NCBI RefSeq assembly: GCF_000819745.1
Contig: NZ_CDDA01000005.1
Location: 138,914-202,913 of the forward strand
DNA length: 64,000 nt
Reading direction: 5' to 3'
Source: Aeromonas bestiarum
GTDB taxonomy: Bacteria > Pseudomonadota > Gammaproteobacteria > Enterobacterales > Aeromonadaceae
The notes beneath the pieces are model-generated. The model had not been told where the DNA came from, searched no databases, and worked only from the letters and a program-made list of their open reading frames with translations. This document shows, in pieces, positions 58,594 through 64,000 of the stretch (position 1 is its first letter; each line of letters opens with the position of its first letter). Position numbers and translations under genes: made by a program.

Positions 58594-59804
58594 GACGTAC
58601 AGGTATCCTTTTCAAACTCATGGGCAAACCAGATGAAAACCAGGCTGAGCGTATACAAATAGAGCACCCCTTGATGTTCAAACGGAACATCGCTTAGCGA
58701 ATTAATCGCAAACGCCAGAGGCACCAGTACCCCTGCAGAAATCCTGTTTATATTTTTCGCGGCAAAATAGAGCGGCAGGCCAAGAAATATCACCAGTGCA
58801 ACAAATCCGATGCTGCCTCGAACTACCAGGTTCTGCATATATTGATTATGCGAGTGGACCAACGCCGGATGAAATATCAGGGGAGATATCTGATGATTAT
58901 TGACCTGGGTTTGTTTCAATGCGTCGAAGCCATCCGTGCCCACGCCTGCCATTGGCGAATCCAAAAAACCCAGCCAGGCACTCTGCCAGGCAATAACACG
59001 CAGACCCCACGATGAATCGTACGAGCCCTTTTCTGCCGAGTTGATATCCGAAACCGCCTCCGCGACCCGAACCTGAACCAGCTGATTGGTATGATAAATG
59101 GCTCCCGTTGTGGCCGTACACAATATGGCTACCGCAACGTATTTCCACGGCTTGAAATAGGCCTTGTAACAGATGACATAGGCAAGAATGACCCCGAAAG
59201 CGAGCCAGACTCCCCGGCTCTGGGAGAGATAAAGCGCAAACATGGCCGCAATCAGGCCAACCAGAGCACTGCCCTTCAACCAGTAAGGCAGCTGCCCCTG
59301 CTGAAAGACAAACCAGTTGAGAATTGACAACGTCAGCGCCGCCTGCGAAAAGAGAATCGCGTTGGTAAAGCCTTCCACCCTGGCAATGCCGTGCTGATGC
59401 TGCCAGATGCCGAGGATGCCCAATCCCATCCCGCCCAGCACGATGGCCAGATAACCCAGCATCAACAGGATCGGCTTGCGCGGTATCATCAGCGCAAAGA
59501 CGACGACATAAAACAGCCCGCGCATGACCCCGTATTGATCACCGTGGATCAACCGGTTCACGAAGATCATGACGGCATAGACCAGCAGTCCCCAGAGAAT
59601 GCGACGGTCTTTGAGCCCGACATCCCGTTGTTTGCCGACAAAGTAATTCAACAAACCGAATATGCCGGTCACGGCCAGTAGATTGGATTGAATGCTCTGG
59701 CCGGCAGGGGCCAGAAACAAGCCACAAAAAGAGAACAGGATGGTCAGCGCAAACAGAGCAGTGGTGGTTCTATCGAGCAATGCAAGGCTTCTGCTGGGCA
59801 TCAA
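58590..59804 (-). CDS. waaL: O-antigen ligase WaaL
   Basis: 404 residues with 10-12 membrane helices and the Wzy_C-type architecture: a long periplasmic loop (~240-310) containing 'WGLRVIAWQSAWLGFLDSPMAGVGTDGF' (split) and the conserved 'HPALVHSHNQYMQNLVVRG', with the catalytic-region histidine in HSHN. It joins O-antigen from undecaprenyl diphosphate to lipid A-core at the periplasmic face. No O-antigen gene cluster is in the window. Starts right behind the wahA stop. Confidence 0.88.
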   Translation of the reverse strand: MMPSRSLALLDRTTTALFALTILFSFCGLFLAPAGQSIQSNLLAVTGIFGLLNYFVGKQRDVGLKDRRILWGLLVYAVMIFVNRLIHGDQYGVMRGLFYVVVFALMIPRKPILLMLGYLAIVLGGMGLGILGIWQHQHGIARVEGFTNAILFSQAALTLSILNWFVFQQGQLPYWLKGSALVGLIAAMFALYLSQSRGVWLAFGVILAYVICYKAYFKPWKYVAVAILCTATTGAIYHTNQLVQVRVAEAVSDINSAEKGSYDSSWGLRVIAWQSAWLGFLDSPMAGVGTDGFDALKQTQVNNHQISPLIFHPALVHSHNQYMQNLVVRGSIGFVALVIFLGLPLYFAAKNINRISAGVLVPLAFAINSLSDVPFEHQGVLYLYTLSLVFIWFAHEFEKDTCTS

Positions 59805-61568
59805 TCAAGATTTCCTGAAGACATAGTTACCCCGGATTTTGCGCCACAGGCCAAAAACATCGGTACGAGGGAAAATGGCGATGCGACGGATCCGGAAAGG
59901 GTCCTGGTGCATGGCCCTGGGACCACTGTTGGTCGCCACGGCAAAACGGTAGCCTGCGGCCTGCACCTGCACCTTGGCGCTCTCATCCATATCCCCATAA
60001 GGGTAGGCGAACGACAGCAGAGAGTGGCTGAGCAAGGCCTCAAGTTGCCGTTTATTTTCTCTTATTTCATGAGCTTGCTGCTCGGGTGCAAGTTTGCTCA
60101 GCCTGGGATGGGTCAGAGTATGACCACCGATCTCCACATGGCCGGATGCCGTCAGCGCCTTGAGCTGCTCGCCATTCATCAGGTCAACCCGGGTGTCCGG
60201 GTTGCTCGCATGCTCCACGTCCCAGCGGTTATAACCTTCTCCCGTGACCACGTATACGACTGCTTTGTAACCATATTTTTCCAGCAGTGGCAGCATGCGG
60301 GTCAGGTTGTCCTGATAGCCGTCATCGGCGGTAATCATCAGGTACTTCTTGCCGTACTGCAGGCGGTGAATGAAGCCCTTGTCCGCCAGATCGCGGAAGG
60401 TCAGAGTTTCATAACCCAGCAATTTCATTAAACGAAGATGCTTCTCGAACATGGCAATCGGCATCCAGGTACCATGTACCCCCTTCTCGCTGTCATGCTC
60501 GATGAAGCGGTGGTACATGATGACAGGCATCTCGCGGCGCAGGGTCTCGACCACCGCATCCTGATAGATGGATTCCAGCCCGGATACTACTTTCTCCAAG
60601 CCATACTCATCCTGAATGCGCTGGCGAATGGCCTCAGGCACACTCTTGCTGGCTAACGCGGGTGCTATCTGTGCCTTCAAGGCGGTGAAGTCGATCGCCA
60701 GATCCTGGGGGCCTATGTCACCAAAGTTGCTGGCCAACGCCTCGGCCAGATTCTGTTCGGTCACCAGACCAATCGCCTTGGCCTCTCCGATGGCAAACGC
60801 GGGACGCCCACATAGCAGGGCTTCCATCGCCACCCGGCCTGCACCGATCACCAGATCACATCCCGCCAGCAAGGCAGGAACATCATCCACATAACCGACG
60901 AAATCGACCTGCTTCTGGAAGCGGTGGAAACGCTCGGGCAGCTGGCTGCCGCTCACCACCCGAACCTGACAGGCATCCAGATCCAGCACCTCGTCCAGCA
61001 GGCGATAGCAGAGCTCACCCTTGGGCCCGCTCAACCGGCCAATGATGGCGATCACCGGCCTGGCGTTGTGCGGGGCCGGCACTGGCTGAAACTTGTCAGT
61101 CTCGATGCCGTTGCGCAGCACCTGCACTATGGCCGGATCTACCCCCAGATTGTCGATGATCTGGTGGGCAATATCCTCGCACACCGCCACGGCCCTGAAC
61201 CCGAGGGCATGGAAAGCCTTGCGGGAGGCGTGCACCGGCTGACGGCCATGAACCGTGGTGATCATCGGCGTACCGGTCAGCTTGCAGGCCACATAGCTGC
61301 TCCAGCCGGAGGCTCGGGAGTGTGCATGCACTAACTGGATGTGATGCTTCTTGATGAGGTAGATGAGATAAAACACATGCCAGAAGCGGCGCAGTATGCT
61401 GCGCTTGTTGAAACGCAGCTTGAACACCGCACCCAGAGTGGGCTTGGTCAGCGTGTCTGAAACGTAAAAAACGTTGTGACCACGCCGGGTCAATTCGTTA
61501 CCGACCGTGGTGGCATAGACCTCAGCTCCCGTCACTTCGAGCTGGGAGAGTGCCATCAATATGTTCAT
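59805..61568 (-). CDS. wahA: Bifunctional core glycosyltransferase-deacetylase (WahA-like)
   Basis: 587 residues from the ATG at 61568. Residues 1-~345 form a GT-B family-4 transferase ('LEVTGAEVYATTVGNEL', 'VHAHSRASGWSSYVA', 'IIGRLSGPKGE', 'IGAGRVAMEALLCGRPAFAI'). From ~370 a NodB-type polysaccharide deacetylase follows: 'VIMYHRF', 'MITADDGYQDN', 'EIGGHTLTHPRLSKL' and 'FAYPYGDMD', with the metal Asp and HxxxH motif intact. In A. hydrophila WahA of this build adds GlcNAc to the core and then removes the acetyl group, leaving glucosamine. The neighbours hldD and waaL agree with this. Confidence 0.87.
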   Translation of the reverse strand: MNILMALSQLEVTGAEVYATTVGNELTRRGHNVFYVSDTLTKPTLGAVFKLRFNKRSILRRFWHVFYLIYLIKKHHIQLVHAHSRASGWSSYVACKLTGTPMITTVHGRQPVHASRKAFHALGFRAVAVCEDIAHQIIDNLGVDPAIVQVLRNGIETDKFQPVPAPHNARPVIAIIGRLSGPKGELCYRLLDEVLDLDACQVRVVSGSQLPERFHRFQKQVDFVGYVDDVPALLAGCDLVIGAGRVAMEALLCGRPAFAIGEAKAIGLVTEQNLAEALASNFGDIGPQDLAIDFTALKAQIAPALASKSVPEAIRQRIQDEYGLEKVVSGLESIYQDAVVETLRREMPVIMYHRFIEHDSEKGVHGTWMPIAMFEKHLRLMKLLGYETLTFRDLADKGFIHRLQYGKKYLMITADDGYQDNLTRMLPLLEKYGYKAVVYVVTGEGYNRWDVEHASNPDTRVDLMNGEQLKALTASGHVEIGGHTLTHPRLSKLAPEQQAHEIRENKRQLEALLSHSLLSFAYPYGDMDESAKVQVQAAGYRFAVATNSGPRAMHQDPFRIRRIAIFPRTDVFGLWRKIRGNYVFRKS

Positions 61569-61621
61569 CGCGCGGTTACCCGGTAGAGAAGAGAGGAACG
61601 GCAAGCCGTAACAAACGCCAG

Positions 61622-61656
61622 AAACCGGAAGCTGGCGAGTGCCTGCTTCCGGTTTT
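61622..61656 (-). terminator. Hairpin between hldD and wahA
   Basis: AAACCGGAAGC (61622-61632) pairs with GCTTCCGGTTT (61644-61654). Read leftwards only GGTTTC follows, so termination would be partial, and hldD and wahA may still be co-transcribed. Confidence 0.55.
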
Positions 61657-61687
61657 GTGCGCAACACTGCCGCCTTGTGCTCACCCG

Positions 61688-62644
61688 TTAGCGGTTGAGC
61701 CAGGCCATGTAGTCGGCCACGCCCTCGGCCACTGTCTTGAACTCGGCGTCATAACCGACACCGCGCAGCCTGGTCATGTCTGCCTGGGTGAAGCTCTGAT
61801 AGCGACCCTTGAGATGATCCGGGAAGGGAATGTACTCGATTGCCCCTTTCTGGTGATGCTGGATCACGGCTTCGGCCACGTTCTGGAACGGCTCGGCACG
61901 GCCGGTACCGCAGTTGAAGATGCCGGAGTGCTGCGGGTTCTGCCAGAACCAGAGGTTCACCTTGCAGACGTCATCCACATAGATGAAGTCACGCATCTGG
62001 CCACCGTTCGGGAAACCGTCACAGCCTTCGAACAGCTTGGGATTCTCACCCTTCTTCACCTGGGTATTGAGGTGGAAGGCGACGGAAGCCATGGAGCCCT
62101 TGTGCTGCTCGCGTGGACCGTAGACGTTGAAGTACTTGAGACCGACCACCTGGGAGTTGATCTCTGGCATCCAGCGACGCACGTACTGGTCGAACAGCTG
62201 CTTGGAGTAGCCATAGACGTTGAGTGGCTGCTCGAACTTGGGATCTTCGATGAAGTTGTCATTCCGCCCGCCATAGGTGGCAGCAGAGGAGGCGTAGATG
62301 AACGGAATCTCCCGCTCGATGCAGTAGTGGAACAGATCCTTGGAGTACTCGTAGTTGACCTCCATGATGAACTTACCGTTCCACTCGGTGGTCGCGGAGC
62401 AGGCACCTTCGTGGAAGATCACCTCGATGCCGTCGTCCCACTCTTCAAACTCGTCACCGGAGACGATCCGCGCCTGGAACTCGTCCTTATCCATGTAATC
62501 GGCAATGGTCAGATCGACCAGGTTGACGAACTTGGTGCCGTCGGTCAAGTCATCGATGACCACGATATCGGTACGTCCTTGAGCGTTCAGCTGCTTGACC
62601 AGATTGCTGCCGATAAAGCCAGCACCGCCAGTTACTACGATCAT
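61688..62644 (-). CDS. hldD: ADP-glyceromanno-heptose 6-epimerase (HldD/RfaD)
   Basis: 318 residues from the ATG at 62644 with GAGG upstream; longer frames lack support. NADP-binding '[18 protein letters not shown]', '[14 protein letters not shown]', the catalytic Tyr-Lys pair in '[14 protein letters not shown]' and '[14 protein letters not shown]'. It converts ADP-D-glycero- to ADP-L-glycero-manno-heptose, the donor for the heptosyltransferases encoded nearby. First gene of the leftward core cluster. Confidence 0.97.
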   Translation of the reverse strand: MIVVTGGAGFIGSNLVKQLNAQGRTDIVVIDDLTDGTKFVNLVDLTIADYMDKDEFQARIVSGDEFEEWDDGIEVIFHEGACSATTEWNGKFIMEVNYEYSKDLFHYCIEREIPFIYASSAATYGGRNDNFIEDPKFEQPLNVYGYSKQLFDQYVRRWMPEINSQVVGLKYFNVYGPREQHKGSMASVAFHLNTQVKKGENPKLFEGCDGFPNGGQMRDFIYVDDVCKVNLWFWQNPQHSGIFNCGTGRAEPFQNVAEAVIQHHQKGAIEYIPFPDHLKGRYQSFTQADMTRLRGVGYDAEFKTVAEGVADYMAWLNR

Positions 62645-62790
62645 GGAGTTTGCCTCGCGTACGTTGATGGTCACGTGTGACTGCTTGTTAAAGCTGTGTA
62701 TAGTGAGCCAATTTGAAATTGCCGAAAAGTTTATCACGGGCCGCAAGGGGATTCGACCTTGATGCAACGGGCCCGTCAGAGGGAACAGTG

Positions 62791-63435
62791 ATGAAAACCA
62801 GAGACAGGATCATTCACAGCGCCACAGAGCTGTTCAACGATCAGGGTGAGCGCAACATCACCACCAACCACATTGCCGCCCATCTTGGCATCAGCCCTGG
62901 CAACCTTTATTACCACTTCAGGAATAAAGAAGACATCATCCACTCGATTTTTGATCAATACGCCCGTCACCTGAGCGAGAGCTTCACCCCGGCGCGCAGC
63001 AACGAGATCAAGCTGGAAAACCTGATGGGCTACCTGGATGCCATCTTCTATCTGATGTGGCAGTTCCGTTTCTTCTACGCAAATCTACCGGACATCCTGA
63101 GTCGCGATGAGCCACTGCAGCAGAAATACCTCAAGGCCCAGGAGCAGTTGCGCTCCTCCGTGGTTGCCCTGCTCAGGAGCCTGCGTGAGGGGGGCATCAT
63201 TGACGTCAACGACGAAGACCTGCCCGACCTTGGCCAGACCATCAAAATGGTGGTGACCTGCTGGATCCCGTTCCAGATTGCCCAGGCGCCCAATACCCGC
63301 ATCACCAAGCCGCTGCTCTATCAGGGGGTATTGCGGGTGCTGTTCCTGCTGCGCCCCTATGTACAGCCCCAGGTGGCCGGGCAGATCCGCCAGCTGGAGC
63401 AGCATTACCGCCAACTGGCCCAACCAGCAGGGTGA
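62791..63435 (+). CDS. TetR-family transcriptional regulator
   Basis: 214 residues from the ATG at 62791 (AGAGGGAAC upstream; the open frame begins 26 codons earlier). Helix-turn-helix domain: '[45 protein letters not shown]' (split, residues ~6-50). The larger C-terminal domain is Leu/Tyr-rich. It lies just upstream of and in line with kbl, so it may regulate the threonine-degradation genes, but it could equally act elsewhere. No operator is obvious in the 115-bp spacer. Confidence 0.88.
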   Translation: MKTRDRIIHSATELFNDQGERNITTNHIAAHLGISPGNLYYHFRNKEDIIHSIFDQYARHLSESFTPARSNEIKLENLMGYLDAIFYLMWQFRFFYANLPDILSRDEPLQQKYLKAQEQLRSSVVALLRSLREGGIIDVNDEDLPDLGQTIKMVVTCWIPFQIAQAPNTRITKPLLYQGVLRVLFLLRPYVQPQVAGQIRQLEQHYRQLAQPAG

Positions 63436-63550
63436 GATCTGTTTCACAATTGTTGAATATCAGCACAATCATTTGAATTCACCGCAACAGATTGCAGTAA
63501 AATACTGCCCATTGTTGATAATCAGCTGAAATAGCCAATGAGGATCGAGG

Positions 63551-64000
63551 ATGTCTAACGGATTCTATCGTCACCTGACCGAGCAACTTAGCCAGGTGCA
63601 GGCGGAAGGATTGTACAAGCAGGAGCGCATCATCACCTCGGCCCAGCAGGCCCAGATTGCGGTGGGTGGCGAGCAGGTACTGAACTTCTGTGCCAACAAC
63701 TATCTGGGGCTGGCCAACCACCCGGACCTTATCGAAGCGGCCCATCAGGGGCTGGATAGCCACGGCTTCGGCATGGCCTCGGTGCGCTTCATCTGCGGCA
63801 CCCAGGACAATCACAAGGTGCTGGAACAGAAGCTGTCCACCTTCCTCGGCACCGAGGACACCATCCTCTACTCCTCCTGCTTCGATGCCAACGGCGGCCT
63901 GTTCGAGACCCTGTTCGGCGCCGAAGACGCCATCATCTCCGATGCCCTCAACCACGCCTCCATCATAGACGGCGTGCGGCTGTGCAAGGCCAAACGCTAT
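63551..64000 (+). CDS. kbl: 2-amino-3-ketobutyrate CoA ligase (Kbl), N-terminal part
   Basis: 150 codons from the ATG at 63551 (GAGGATCGAGG upstream) run open to the right edge. '[15 protein letters not shown]', '[21 protein letters not shown]' (split), '[15 protein letters not shown]' and '[20 protein letters not shown]' are hallmark blocks of Kbl, an alpha-oxoamine synthase. It splits 2-amino-3-ketobutyrate to glycine and acetyl-CoA with threonine dehydrogenase. The PLP lysine lies beyond the window. A TAAAAT -10 candidate is near 63496-63501. Confidence 0.95.
   Translation, partial: MSNGFYRHLTEQLSQVQAEGLYKQERIITSAQQAQIAVGGEQVLNFCANNYLGLANHPDLIEAAHQGLDSHGFGMASVRFICGTQDNHKVLEQKLSTFLGTEDTILYSSCFDANGGLFETLFGAEDAIISDALNHASIIDGVRLCKAKRY

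Noticed and set aside
1..64000. tRNA, rRNA, insertion sequence, integrase or attachment site marking genomic islands
   Set aside because: None was recognised on reading both strands; the glycosylation and LPS clusters show no flanking mobility genes within the window.

Overview
The window looks like a chromosomal segment of an Aeromonas species. Base composition is G+C-rich and even. Gene order around ilvLGMEDA/comM, rph/pyrE, yihD/srkA/dsbA and rpmE/priA is gammaproteobacterial. Two loci point to Aeromonas: a pseudaminic-acid plus Maf flagellin-glycosylation island, and a lipopolysaccharide-core cluster containing a glycosyltransferase-deacetylase fusion of the WahA type. I see no rRNA or tRNA gene, insertion sequence, prophage or CRISPR array.

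Region 1 (1-11597) is a sugar-modification island of three operons. A rightward operon (1912-7197) carries pseF, pseG, pseI, a Maf glycosyltransferase, a small unknown protein and a methyltransferase. Two leftward operons flank it. One (1734 to beyond the left edge) has a PseH-like acetyltransferase, an acyl carrier protein, a short-chain reductase and an AMP-forming ligase. The other (11597-7179) has an FkbH-type enzyme, a second acyl carrier protein, an AAC(3)-like acyltransferase, a VOC protein and a DUF4910 protein. Together they suggest that carrier-protein-bound acyl groups, probably including a glyceryl unit, decorate a pseudaminic-acid glycan on flagellin.

Region 2 (11697-26425) holds a cobalamin-adenosyltransferase-like protein, a DUF5610 protein, trmA with a duplicated 3' remnant behind it, the RstA/RstB two-component pair followed by a small Asr-like basic protein with a candidate RstA box, a malic enzyme, a DUF2867 oxidoreductase, rpmE, priA, a calcium-loop protein, a TetR/HPP pair with a candidate operator, and ompA.

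Region 3 (26717-33385) is the complete ilvLGMEDA operon, with leader peptide, attenuator and a 28-codon reading frame bridging ilvD and ilvA. comM diverges from it. Region 4 (35241-43436) contains two tandem YihG-like acyltransferases, a DUF523 protein, an NAD-salvage group (nrtR, pncA-like, pncB, with a remnant copy of the pncB start) and a three-gene ABC importer with a fused double permease.

Region 5 (43530-54476) contains dsbA, srkA with its 3' end repeated as an 81-bp tandem array, ccoG, yihD, a diguanylate cyclase, a copA-cueR copper operon with a 19-bp-spacer promoter, pyrE with its attenuator, rph and yicC. Region 6 (54644-62644) is the lipopolysaccharide-core cluster: three family-9 glycosyltransferases, a family-25 transferase, waaL, wahA and hldD. 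The window ends with a TetR regulator and the first 150 codons of kbl.

Most protein assignments rest on recognised motifs and family resemblance read by eye, because no database search was possible. Coordinates of short sites were counted by hand.
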